From NCBI GenBank assembly GCA_051745835.1, contig JBNJEL010000093.1, positions 1-7,244 of the forward strand: a stretch of DNA of 7,244 nucleotides. Reading direction: 5' to 3'. The translations under genes were made by a program, and so were the position numbers. Position 1 is the first letter of the stretch. The number at the start of each line of letters is the position of its first letter. Shown here one piece after another: positions 1 to 6,076 of this stretch. Origin of the DNA: JBNJEL01 sp051745835 (GTDB lineage: Bacteria > Bacillota > Halanaerobiia > Halobacteroidales > Acetohalobiaceae). The notes beneath the pieces were generated by a model. That model searched no databases and had not been told where the DNA came from. It worked only from the letters and a program-made list of their open reading frames with translations.

Positions 1-341
1 CCATTCTTATTAAGCTGTACCATACCGTAGATGGTTTGTAAGTGGTTAGAAAAGTCATGTTTTTGACTACGCAGGTTTTTAATTAGTTCTTCATTCTTAG
101 TTAGTTTTACTTGTTGAATTCTAAACCCTGTTTCGCGTTGGATTAACTTAAATACTTCTTGGATCATAATAATTGATAAGAAGGAAAGACCAATAGTTAT
201 AAGAAGAAAAATATCTAATAATATTGGTTTTAAATTAAAGATGCTTATATGTATTCCGCCGTTAATCATTAGAAGCAATAAAGATTGTGCTAATAGAATA
301 ATAATAATATATTTCAATTTGGAATTACTTATTCGATCCAT
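1..341 (-). CDS. Agr-type sensor histidine kinase, N-terminal part (runs off the left edge)
   Basis: This is the first 113 residues of a membrane histidine kinase whose C-terminus lies outside the window. Two hydrophobic stretches (about residues 11-29 and 40-60) are followed by a charged helical linker. Then comes a phospho-acceptor box, RSQKHDFSNHLQTIYGM at residues 91-107, with the phosphorylated His at 95. The K-H-D-F-x-N-H-L pattern is typical of the SpoOB/GHKL class that includes AgrC, NatK and CitA-like kinases; the ATP-binding domain would follow off-window. The ATG overlaps the end of the upstream membrane-protein gene by 17 nt, with GGTGAT at 346-351 as ribosome binding site, so the two are probably translationally coupled. 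Family knowledge suggests it autophosphorylates on the His and passes the phosphate to a LytTR-type regulator; none is visible here. Its N-terminus is shorter than the 5-7 span receptor domain of classical AgrC. Confidence 0.85.
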   Translation of the reverse strand, partial: MDRISNSKLKYIIIILLAQSLLLLMINGGIHISIFNLKPILLDIFLLITIGLSFLSIIMIQEVFKLIQRETGFRIQQVKLTKNEELIKNLRSQKHDFSNHLQTIYGMVQLNKN

Positions 342-852
342 AATTATCACCATCTGATTGATTATTACTTAGTTTTACAAAGTTTAACTTTAATAGATTA
401 AAGTTCTTGAACTTAATTAGTAGAGCACAGATAATGACAGGTAATTTTGTTAAATAGATTAAGAAAGAAGCTAGGATGAAGTTATCATTAGTAAATTGAT
501 AGAAATCTTGAATATTACTTAAGTTTAATGGAATGAATATTAAAGAGAAAAATAGTGATTCGCCAATATATAAGATAATAAAGTCTAATAGAGCAGAGAT
601 GATAGCTATATCCCAGCTTATAGGAGTAAAGTACTTTAGTAAACTAAATAGAATCATTAATAATATGAGCGTATGAAAACCATACAGATTAAGAATATTT
701 CTAGTTAGTACTAAAAAGAAAGTATAGATAGCAGTCATTTTTATGTAGTTGATTGACTTAGTTTTGATATTAGCTAGCCCTAATCCTACATAAATTATTA
801 AGAAACTTTCTGGAATACTATGTATAATAAATTGGTTGATTGAAAGTTCCAT
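325..852 (-). CDS. Multi-span membrane protein, probable detached sensor module of the adjacent kinase
   Basis: This is a 175-aa, strongly hydrophobic protein with about five predicted membrane spans (residues roughly 13-27, 36-54, 59-75, 79-108 and 125-147) and a short polar tail. The segment IPESFLIIYVGLGL (13-26), together with a later FH-TLILLMILFSLLK stretch (59-73), resembles the N-terminal membrane domain found fused to GHKL/SpoOB-type sensor kinases in other Firmicutes; this is from memory, not a search. The start is the ATG at 850-852 behind AGGAGG (858-863), and the stop lies inside the kinase gene. I infer that it forms the membrane receptor or regulator for the downstream kinase, perhaps binding the peptide made by the divergent agrBD genes. 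No catalytic motif is visible. It could instead be an unrelated accessory membrane protein; topology confidence is higher than role confidence. Confidence 0.7.
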   Translation of the reverse strand: MELSINQFIIHSIPESFLIIYVGLGLANIKTKSINYIKMTAIYTFFLVLTRNILNLYGFHTLILLMILFSLLKYFTPISWDIAIISALLDFIILYIGESLFFSLIFIPLNLSNIQDFYQFTNDNFILASFLIYLTKLPVIICALLIKFKNFNLLKLNFVKLSNNQSDGDNYGSNK

Positions 853-901
853 TTTTGCCTCCTGTTAATATAGATTAAAATAATTCTTCTTTAATTTTTT
901 A

Positions 902-930
902 ATTCTATATTGAGTACTTTTTTCCTTCAA
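902..930 (-). promoter_or_regulatory. Probable sigma-A promoter of the sensor operon
   Basis: On the minus strand, a TTGAAG -35 element (925-930) and a TAGAAT -10 element (902-907) are separated by exactly 17 nt. They lie about 50 nt upstream of the ATG at 852. They match consensus at 4/6 and 5/6 positions. AT-rich DNA gives chance matches, so this is moderately supported. Confidence 0.5.
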
Positions 931-967
931 ATTATTAAAATAAGCTAATTTATTTTAAATAAATAAA

Positions 968-1021
968 AGTTGTTCACTGTTGTGATCACTCTTTATAGTA
1001 GAGTAATCTTGAGGAACAACT
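968..1021 (+). promoter_or_regulatory. Possible agrBD promoter within an inverted-repeat cluster
   Basis: A weak promoter can be read on the plus strand: TTGTTC (970-975), an 18-nt spacer and TATAGT (994-999). It sits inside a set of repeats. An outer pair AGTTGTTC (968-975) and GAACAACT (1014-1021) is perfectly complementary. An inner pair ACTCT (988-992) and AGAGT (1000-1004) flanks the -10, extended by GAT/ATC. If this is the start, the agrBD transcript would carry a leader of about 290 nt. The repeats may be a regulator site or leader structure. Apart from these elements and the hairpin at 1238-1271, I see no gene in the 853-1295 gap. Confidence 0.35.
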
Positions 1022-1237
1022 AATTAGGTTAGGTTTTTATTAGATTTTAGTAGTTAAGTTTATTGTATTAGAGATAAGAAACTACTTTACTTGGAAATAT
1101 TTTTCTATGTTTTAAATGGAGATTAAATAGTGATTAGAAGTATATTTTTTATTCTTCTATATTAATTATTAAAGATAAATATGTTAAATCCTTCTTAAAT
1201 GGTAAAAAAACTTAAAATATTAGTCTATAACTGTATT

Positions 1238-1271
1238 AACATTGCGTTAAAAAATATTTTAACGCAATGTT
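1238..1271 (+). repeat. Perfect 15-bp inverted repeat just upstream of agrB
   Basis: The arms AACATTGCGTTAAAA (1238-1252) and TTTTAACGCAATGTT (1257-1271) are perfectly complementary around a 4-nt AATA loop. The repeat ends 10 nt before the agrB ribosome binding site (1282-1289). It is too AT-rich, with only a short following T-tract, to be a convincing terminator. An operator for a dimeric regulator or a leader hairpin controlling agrBD are both reasonable readings. Confidence 0.8.
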
Positions 1272-1295
1272 TTCAATTATAAAGGAGGGTTAATA

Positions 1296-1901
1296 ATGAA
1301 AACTAAAAATGAAGTAGAGTTATTAAGTATTAGATTAATTGATCACTTTTATGATGATCTTGTAGAAGAGAGAAGGCAGATATTAATCTATGGATTAACT
1401 ATCTTATTAACTACTGGTGGAGCTTATTTGTTATTGAGTTTCTTTTCTTTGGTATTAGGAGTCTTTAAATTAGCAATTATTTTAGCAGTAAATGTCTCAA
1501 TCTTAAGAACTATTTCTGGTGGTGTTCATTCTTCTAGTTTTAAGAAGTGTGCGTTAGTAGGGGGAATAATCTTTACCTTTTTAGCACTCTTAATTAAGCA
1601 TTTTGGAGTTTTAATTAATCTTAATCTCTATTTATGGATTATCTTTTTAGGGGGGACGTTAATTATTTACTTCTATGCTCCAGCTGATGTAGAAGAGAAG
1701 CGAATTACAGACTTAAGTAAGCAGTTTAAATTTAAGGAGTACTCCTATTTACTCTTTAATAGTTTAATTTTAATCTATTATATTCTGATCTTAAGTACTG
1801 ATCAGCATAACTTAGTGGTAGCAGGATTAACAGGTATAACTTGGCAGTTGTTTACTATTACACCTTTAGCTTATAGATTATTTACAAGTTTATCCTTATA
1901 A
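1296..1901 (+). CDS. agrB: AgrB-family accessory gene regulator, membrane cysteine protease
   Basis: AgrB is an integral membrane endopeptidase that removes the C-terminal tail of the AgrD pro-peptide and joins the new C-terminus to a Cys or Ser side chain, forming the cyclic autoinducer. This 201-aa protein is of normal family length. It contains the catalytic block RTISGGVHSSSFKKC (residues 71-85), placing the active-site His at 78 and Cys at 85, almost the same positions as His77/Cys84 of Staphylococcus aureus AgrB. Hydrophobic spans fall at about 32-55, 57-70, 87-105, 110-127, 150-167 and 172-190. The family-typical YAPADVEEKRI segment is at 127-137. The ATG follows AAGGAGGG (1282-1289) with good spacing. 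It is followed 16 nt later by the agrD start, so the pair is one transcription unit, divergent from the sensor genes. Identification is firm. Confidence 0.95.
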   Translation: MKTKNEVELLSIRLIDHFYDDLVEERRQILIYGLTILLTTGGAYLLLSFFSLVLGVFKLAIILAVNVSILRTISGGVHSSSFKKCALVGGIIFTFLALLIKHFGVLINLNLYLWIIFLGGTLIIYFYAPADVEEKRITDLSKQFKFKEYSYLLFNSLILIYYILILSTDQHNLVVAGLTGITWQLFTITPLAYRLFTSLSL

Positions 1902-1917
1902 TGAGGAGGTGATAAAG

Positions 1918-2037
1918 ATGAAGCAGAGAGTAGCGAAGTTATTGACTAAGGTAGCTCAGGCAAATGTGAGTTCTGTAAGTGCATTTTATAGTTACCAGCC
2001 TGAAGTACCAGCAGCAGTTAAGAAGTTAGAGAAGTAA
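1918..2037 (+). CDS. agrD: AgrD-type autoinducer pro-peptide with Ser in place of Cys
   Basis: This 39-aa peptide gene lies directly after agrB, behind a full-consensus ribosome binding site AGGAGGTGAT (1904-1913). It has the three-part AgrD layout: a basic amphipathic leader (MKQRVAKLLTKVAQANV, 1-17), a short core (SSVSAFYSY, 18-26) and a polar tail (QPEVPAAVKKLEK, 27-39). The QPEVP block matches the QPEEP or EVP motif following the ring in clostridial and staphylococcal AgrD. Aligning on it puts Ser21 where the ring-closing Cys normally sits, and there is no cysteine anywhere in the peptide. I infer that AgrB cleaves before Tyr26 or Gln27 and closes a lactone from Ser21, giving a ring near SAFYS, with a short N-terminal tail trimmed on export. 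The exact ends are not readable from sequence. Confidence 0.88.
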   Translation: MKQRVAKLLTKVAQANVSSVSAFYSYQPEVPAAVKKLEK

Positions 2038-2055
2038 TTAGTAGTTAGTATCATC

Positions 2056-2100
2056 GAGCAGCTGGAGTTGAGCGTTAACTTTAACCAGCTGCTCTCTTTT
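2056..2100 (+). terminator. Intrinsic terminator of agrBD
   Basis: A perfect 10-bp stem, GAGCAGCTGG (2056-2065) with CCAGCTGCTC (2085-2094), is followed by a T-rich tract running past 2100. It begins 19 nt after the agrD stop. The loop of about 19 nt contains a smaller GTTAA/TTAAC hairpin. This should end most agrBD transcripts before the next gene. Confidence 0.88.
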
Positions 2101-2121
2101 TATTTATGGGAGGTGATCAGC

Positions 2122-2559
2122 ATTAAATTTAAAGAGAGTGATGTTATTGCTGTAGTGAACAAGTGGCAGAGGGGGTTAAGAGAAGAGAATAGTTTGGAGA
2201 TAAGTATAATTATAACTCCGGATACTATTACTGATGAGGAGCTAGTTTACCATAACGGTCAATTAGTCCATGTGGAGAATATTGATTATACACCAGAGGA
2301 GTATTTACAGCATTTAAGTTTGCTTTGGAATAAAAGGGAGTATTTAGCTGCTGAAACAAAGCACTATGAGATTAATACTTGCGAGGATAACATAATCTAT
2401 AATGCGCGGTTAACTGTTAAAATTAAAGATAAGAGAGATAATACTTTAATTGTTTATGATAATATGGATCTTATTTTTAAATTAAATCTTTTAGATGATC
2501 AATTATACTTAACTAGTATAACAAATATTATTCAACTAGAAAATAATAATCTGAATTAA
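2122..2559 (+). CDS. Uncharacterised 145-aa protein, probable ATT start
   Basis: I do not recognise this family. The product looks soluble, with no signal peptide or membrane span. It has an N-terminal helix (KFKESDVIAVVNKWQRGLRE, about 2-21), alternating strand-like stretches, and a C-terminal strand rich in I/T/L. The helix-then-sheet pattern loosely recalls small NTF2/SnoaL-like domains, but this is weak. The frame stays open upstream to a TTG at 2068, but that codon lies in the agrBD terminator loop and has no ribosome binding site. The only strong site is GGGAGGTGAT at 2108-2117, and an ATT (2122-2124) lies at ideal spacing. There is no ATG, GTG or TTG at that position, so I chose ATT, a rare but known initiator. 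The gene may rely on terminator read-through or its own unseen promoter. A degraded start is also possible. Confidence 0.6.
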   Translation: MKFKESDVIAVVNKWQRGLREENSLEISIIITPDTITDEELVYHNGQLVHVENIDYTPEEYLQHLSLLWNKREYLAAETKHYEINTCEDNIIYNARLTVKIKDKRDNTLIVYDNMDLIFKLNLLDDQLYLTSITNIIQLENNNLN

Positions 2560-2579
2560 TTATTACCTACTAATTAAAA

Positions 2580-2609
2580 TAAGCCGGCTACTTAAAAGTA
2601 GCCGGCTTA
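2580..2609. terminator. Bidirectional terminator between convergent genes
   Basis: A perfect 14-bp stem, TAAGCCGGCTACTT (2580-2593) and AAGTAGCCGGCTTA (2596-2609), lies between two genes that face each other. Its GC-rich core stands out in AT-rich DNA. The minus-strand exit TTATTTTAATT is the better U-tract, so it should stop the lipoprotein transcript well; the plus-strand side is weaker but usable. Confidence 0.88.
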
Positions 2610-2630
2610 AATATTAGTTCTAAATTGTGA

Positions 2631-3329
2631 TTATAGTGCTGGATGGATCCAGAAGTCATTTACATTATCCGGTAGGTCTTCTGCAGGAGCTTCTTGCCAA
2701 TTAACTTCTTCGAATTTATCTCGAGAAATTTCAATAGTTGAAGCTTTGCCACCTTGCTCGCCATCTTTTTGATCTACTATATAGAGGTACCAGATTAATT
2801 TAATATCTGTTAGATCTTGTCTATCATTGAAAGCTTGGTTGATAATATTCTTGCTGTGTGTAAATAGTTGATTTCTAATCTCTTGTGCACTGTATTTTTC
2901 GTGTCCTTTAGCAGAAACTTTTAATGTTAGGGCATTATCTGTATAATCATAGTCAGCCTTCATGTTCTTATCTTTAATTGTTTCTGTCCCTAGAGAATTA
3001 GTTAAGAGATATTTAATATACTCTTGGTTATCCATTTGACCAGGTTTAATTTCTTCTGTTTGATCTTGGTCTTCATCTGTAGTAGTTTCAGACTTATCTT
3101 TATCTGTCTTTGATGTAGTATCAGTCTGCTCATCTTCTACTTGTGGATCAGATTGTTGGTCTGTATCTTCAGTTTCAGTTTCTTGTTGTTGAGTATCTGT
3201 TGTAGTTGATTCTTTAGAAATATCGGCTTGGTTTGGTGTTTCGGTAGAACTTTCTTCTACTGGAGTACATCCGATAATAACAGTGAAACTTAATAGTATT
3301 ACTAAGCCTAAAGTAAGAATTTTTTTCAT
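2631..3329 (-). CDS. Acidic-linker surface lipoprotein of unknown function
   Basis: This is a 232-aa predicted lipoprotein. It has a short Lys-Lys N-terminus, a hydrophobic segment (4-19) and a lipobox VIIGC with the lipidated Cys at 21. Residues about 24-95 form a low-complexity linker rich in Thr, Ser, Glu, Asp and Gln, which would hold the domain away from the membrane. A C-terminal domain of about 135 residues (98-232) contains a YDYTDNALTLKVSAKG strand region and Trp-rich WYLYIVDQ and DFWIHPAL segments; I do not recognise it. The longer reading frame begins with a GTG at 3338, but AAGGAG (3338-3343) overlaps it and suits the ATG at 3329 with 8-nt spacing. It ends about 20 nt before the shared terminator hairpin and is probably monocistronic. 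A binding or envelope role is only a guess. Confidence 0.82.
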   Translation of the reverse strand: MKKILTLGLVILLSFTVIIGCTPVEESSTETPNQADISKESTTTDTQQQETETEDTDQQSDPQVEDEQTDTTSKTDKDKSETTTDEDQDQTEEIKPGQMDNQEYIKYLLTNSLGTETIKDKNMKADYDYTDNALTLKVSAKGHEKYSAQEIRNQLFTHSKNIINQAFNDRQDLTDIKLIWYLYIVDQKDGEQGGKASTIEISRDKFEEVNWQEAPAEDLPDNVNDFWIHPAL

Positions 3330-3360
3330 ATTATCCACTCCTTGGTTTTTTATTTAATTT

Positions 3361-3389
3361 ATTTTAATTTAATGATCTTAAATTGTCTA
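3361..3389 (-). promoter_or_regulatory. Sigma-A promoter of the lipoprotein gene
   Basis: On the minus strand, TAGACA (3384-3389, 5/6 to consensus), a 17-nt spacer and TAAAAT (3361-3366, 5/6) sit about 31 nt upstream of the ATG at 3329. The match and position make this one of the better promoters in the window. Confidence 0.6.
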
Positions 3390-3555
3390 AAGGTTATCTT
3401 TGATTTTATGTATGAAAAATTATCTATATATTATATTTATAACTATCACCTCCACATTATAATCATATTATATTATTTTCACAGAAAAATGTAAAGGAAA
3501 AAGTTGTTTATTGTCTATTTTAGAGACTTAATCTTTATTAATTGAGTCACATCTC

Positions 3556-3569
3556 TGATTAGATAATCA
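3556..3569 (+). promoter_or_regulatory. Candidate iron-responsive operator upstream of feo
   Basis: TGATTAGATAATCA is a perfect 6-2-6 palindrome about 60 nt before the feoA start. It resembles the Fur half-site core TGATAAT/ATTATCA at 10 of 14 positions, and it overlaps a possible -10 element GATAAT (3562-3567). Feo operons are commonly repressed by Fur- or DtxR-type regulators when iron is plentiful. No good -35 was found, so the promoter itself is not fixed. Apart from this and the lipoprotein promoter, I see nothing else in the 3345-3629 gap. Confidence 0.38.
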
Positions 3570-3629
3570 TACTATATAGTGGTTTTACATGTTAGTTTTT
3601 AAGATTCAGTATTGAAAGGAGGTAAGAGT

Positions 3630-3863
3630 TTGCAGTTAACTCAACTACCTATTGGAGCTTCCGGAGTAGTTGTTGCCCTTAAAGCTAGTGGGGAAGAACG
3701 GAGAAGAACTTTAGATTTAGGATTAATACCAGGAACTAAAGTTACAGCTAAATTACAGAGCCCATCAGGAGATCCCACAGCTTTCTTAATTCGAGGGGCT
3801 ACTATCGCATTAAGAAGTGAAGAAGCAGCAGCGATTATGATAGAAGAAGCACAGGATAATTAG
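3630..3863 (+). CDS. feoA: FeoA, ferrous-iron transport accessory protein
   Basis: FeoA is a small cytoplasmic SH3-like protein needed for Fe(II) uptake by FeoB. It is thought to contact FeoB and influence its activity. The 77-aa product is of typical length. It shows the family signature: an LTQLPIGASGVV opening (residues 3-14), RRRTLDLGLIPGTKV in the middle (25-39) with the LGLIPG turn, and a DPTAFLIRGATIALRSEEAAAIMI ending that matches the usual G-x-x-I-x-L-R-x-x-x-A-x-x-I pattern. The frame extends upstream to a TTG at 3612, but the ribosome binding site AAGGAGG (3616-3622) lies inside that extension and points to the TTG at 3630 with 7-nt spacing. It is the first gene of the feo operon, 27 nt ahead of the G-protein gene. 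No FeoC follows. Confidence 0.93.
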   Translation: MQLTQLPIGASGVVVALKASGEERRRTLDLGLIPGTKVTAKLQSPSGDPTAFLIRGATIALRSEEAAAIMIEEAQDN

Positions 3864-3890
3864 TAGAGATTTTTGAAGGGAGGGGTCAAA

Positions 3891-4646
3891 TTGAAAGAAA
3901 TATCTAATTGGGAAACAGTTAGTCCGTTAATTGCTTTAGCAGGGAATCCTAATACTGGTAAGAGTACTCTTTTTAATAACTTAACCGGATTAAGGCAGCA
4001 TACGGGTAATTGGCCGGGAAAAACGGTCACTCAATCTCAAGGATACTATACTTATCAAGATCGCAATTATACTGTAGTAGATTTGCCGGGAACTTATTCT
4101 CTATTAGCTAATTCTAGTGATGAACGGGTAGCTCGGGATTTTATCTGTTTTGCTAGACCGGATGTAACTGTAGTGATTATTGATGCTACTAAATTAGAGC
4201 GAAATCTTAATCTGGGATTACAGATTATGGAGTTGACTGATGAAGTAATTATCTGTTTAAATATGATGGATGAAATAGAGCGTAAGGAGATTGAGTTGGA
4301 TATTGCAGGGTTAAGTAGTGATCTACAAGTGCCAGTTATACCTACTGTTGCTCGTGACAAGGTAGGTTTAACAAGGTTACAGGCTAAGATTGCTGAAGTA
4401 GTTGAAGAAAAGTTAGAGATTAATCCGCTTCAAGTGGAGTATAGTTCAATTATTGAAGAGAAGGTTACTAAGTTACTGCCACAATTGGGAAGATTACTAC
4501 CTGATTATGTAAATACACGCTGGATTGCGTTACGCTTAATCGAAGGAGATTATAGTATATTGGATTCTATTCAAAGCTATTATTCTGTTCAGATTACAAG
4601 TAAGATTAATCTAGAAGTGCAAAAAGAGGTGCATAGTGGTGTCTAA
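3891..4646 (+). CDS. feoB: FeoB N-terminal part: GTP-binding (G) domain as a separate protein
   Basis: This 251-aa soluble protein is the cytoplasmic half of FeoB. Its G domain carries G1 GNPNTGKST (residues 18-26), the switch-I region TGNWPGKTV (38-46), G3 DLPG (64-67), G4 NMMD (124-127) and a G5-like PTVARDKVGL stretch (151-160). A helical region follows (about 165-251), like the FeoB GDI/spacer domain. It ends where full-length FeoB would continue into its membrane domain. GTP binding and hydrolysis gate Fe(II) transport in this family. The longer frame begins at a TTG (3873), but AAGGGAGGGG (3876-3885) lies inside it, so I use the TTG at 3891. The last 11 nt overlap the permease gene, in a different frame. 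Together the two products (251 + 447 aa) equal a normal FeoB. A real split is favoured over a frameshift because the second gene has its own start signals. Confidence 0.92.
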   Translation: MKEISNWETVSPLIALAGNPNTGKSTLFNNLTGLRQHTGNWPGKTVTQSQGYYTYQDRNYTVVDLPGTYSLLANSSDERVARDFICFARPDVTVVIIDATKLERNLNLGLQIMELTDEVIICLNMMDEIERKEIELDIAGLSSDLQVPVIPTVARDKVGLTRLQAKIAEVVEEKLEINPLQVEYSSIIEEKVTKLLPQLGRLLPDYVNTRWIALRLIEGDYSILDSIQSYYSVQITSKINLEVQKEVHSGV

Positions 4647-5979
4647 TAATCAAATGTATAGCCAAAAACTTAGAGATCAGATGGTAAGTGATATCTATGC
4701 CCAAGCAGAAAAGATTGCTGCTAGAAATGTTGAGGATAAGAAGAAGCAGCAGAGTAAGGAGAATAAGTTGGATCGATTACTTACTTCTAAGTGGTTAGGA
4801 TTTCCAATTATGCTTATTTTATTGGGAGCAGTCTTTTGGCTGACTTTGGTGGGAGCAAGTTATCCTTCGCAGTTGTTAAGTCAAGTTTTCTTCTCACTTG
4901 AAGAGCATATAGGAAATTTCATTTTAGCTTTAGGAATACCGCAGTGGCTGCATGATTTATTAGTTACTGGGGTCTATCGAACTGTAGCTTGGGTGGTAGC
5001 TGTGATGTTTCCACCAATGGCAATCTTTTTTCCACTCTTTACATTACTAGAAGATTTAGGCTATCTTCCTCGTGTCGCCTTTAATTTAGATAACTTCTTT
5101 AAGAAATCCGGTGCTCATGGTAAGCAGGCTTTGACGATGAGTATGGGTTTTGGTTGTAATGCAGCGGGGGTTATAGCGGCGAGAATTATTGATTCACCAC
5201 GAGAAAAATTAATAGCGATTTTAACTAATAACTTTGTTCCGTGTAATGGACGGTTTCCAACTTTGATTATTTTAGCTAGTTTATTTATGGGAGGAATAGT
5301 TAGTGGTATTTCTAGTTCGCTTATAGCAGCAGGAGTAGTGGTAGGAATGGTTCTGTTGGGGATTATAATTACTTTTATAGTCTCTTGGGGTTTATCGCGG
5401 ACAGTTCTTAAAGGCGAATCATCTAGCTTTACTCTAGAATTACCACCATTTCGCAAACCACAGCTAGGTAAAGTATTAGTGCGTTCGTTTATAGATAGAA
5501 CTTTATTTGTATTAGGGCGAGCAATAATGGTAGCAGCACCAGCAGGAGTGATAGTGTGGTTGTTAGCTAATATTAATTTAGGAGATGTTAACTTAATTAC
5601 TTATTTAGCTAATATGCTTGATCCTTTTGCTCAGTTATTAGGTATGGATGGCTTTATTCTATTAGCTTTCTGTTTGGGACTACCGGCTAATGAGATCGTT
5701 CTACCTATCTTATTGATGAGCTATCTTTCAACTGAAGCAATGGTTGAACCGTCCAATTTAGAAGTTTTTAAACAGGTATTAGTAGAACATGGTTGGACGT
5801 GGGTAACTGCTTTATCAACAATGTTATTCTCACTACTACACTTTCCTTGCGGGACAACATTATTGACTATTAAAAAAGAGACAGATAGTTGGAAGTGGGT
5901 TATAGTAGCTGGAGTATTAACAACAGCAATAGCGGTGCTAGTTACCTTTATAGTTAATCAATTAATTCAGCTTCTGTAA
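4636..5979 (+). CDS. feoB: FeoB C-terminal part: Fe(II) permease domain as a separate protein
   Basis: This 447-aa polytopic membrane protein is the transport half of FeoB and moves Fe(II) across the cytoplasmic membrane. After a charged N-terminal helix (8-45), the FeoB-like LDRLLTSKWLGFPIML entry (45-60) leads into about eight or more spans. Two Gate-type repeats are visible: GFGCNAAGVIAARIIDSPRE (171-190) with Cys174 and NNFVPCNGRFP (198-208) with Cys203, then GLPANEIVLPILL (348-360) and LHFPCGTTLLTIKKET (401-416) with Cys405. The canonical NVPA and SARLP forms are replaced by NAAG and NGRFP. Start choice is GTG at 4636, or 4639, behind GAGGTG (4626-4631), inside the end of the G-domain gene, so translation is probably coupled. 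The stop codon is part of the following hairpin. By alternative naming it could be called a nucleoside-recognition-domain protein, but context fixes it as FeoB. Confidence 0.92.
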   Translation: MVSNNQMYSQKLRDQMVSDIYAQAEKIAARNVEDKKKQQSKENKLDRLLTSKWLGFPIMLILLGAVFWLTLVGASYPSQLLSQVFFSLEEHIGNFILALGIPQWLHDLLVTGVYRTVAWVVAVMFPPMAIFFPLFTLLEDLGYLPRVAFNLDNFFKKSGAHGKQALTMSMGFGCNAAGVIAARIIDSPREKLIAILTNNFVPCNGRFPTLIILASLFMGGIVSGISSSLIAAGVVVGMVLLGIIITFIVSWGLSRTVLKGESSSFTLELPPFRKPQLGKVLVRSFIDRTLFVLGRAIMVAAPAGVIVWLLANINLGDVNLITYLANMLDPFAQLLGMDGFILLAFCLGLPANEIVLPILLMSYLSTEAMVEPSNLEVFKQVLVEHGWTWVTALSTMLFSLLHFPCGTTLLTIKKETDSWKWVIVAGVLTTAIAVLVTFIVNQLIQLL

Positions 5980-6010
5980 CTGGCTATCAGTACGAGACCG
6001 ATAGCCAGTT
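5978..6010 (+). other. Stem-loop at the feoB stop codon
   Basis: An 11-bp perfect stem, AACTGGCTATC (5978-5988) and GATAGCCAGTT (6000-6010), begins within the permease stop codon. No T-tract follows on either strand, so it is not a classical terminator. It may protect the 3' end of the feo mRNA from exonucleases or back up the next hairpin. Confidence 0.7.
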
Positions 6011-6041
6011 AAACGTAATAAGGTTAGATTATGTAGGAGGG

Positions 6042-6069
6042 GATGAGTGGAATAGCTATTCCACTCATC
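6042..6069 (+). terminator. Perfect palindrome, likely terminator of the feo operon
   Basis: GATGAGTGGAATAG (6042-6055) is followed directly by its complement (6056-6069), giving a 14-bp stem (fewer when folded, to leave a loop). The plus-strand exit ATTTTAGTTATTG is T-rich, suiting the feo operon. In the minus direction the exit is CCCCTCC, so it would stop SASP transcripts only weakly unless by another mechanism. Confidence 0.7.
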
Positions 6070-6076
6070 ATTTTAG

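Noticed and set aside
1050..1058. GTAGTTAAG, resembling one half of an AgrA/LytTR direct repeat
   Set aside because: No second repeat at the expected 21-22 bp spacing; a single half-site in AT-rich DNA is not evidence.
3445..3453. A consensus GGAGGTGAT on the minus strand
   Set aside because: No start codon with an open frame follows; the next frame ends within ten codons. Chance or a relic.
3408..3494. A 28-codon plus-strand frame in the feo upstream region
   Set aside because: It has no ribosome binding site, low-complexity AT-rich coding, and overlaps the region upstream of the lipoprotein.
4094..4360. Minus-strand open frame opposite the FeoB G domain
   Set aside because: It is a shadow of a conserved gene with all GTPase motifs on the plus strand, and has no recognisable product.
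5115..5456. Minus-strand open frame opposite the FeoB permease
   Set aside because: Same reason: antisense shadow of a well-supported membrane protein gene.
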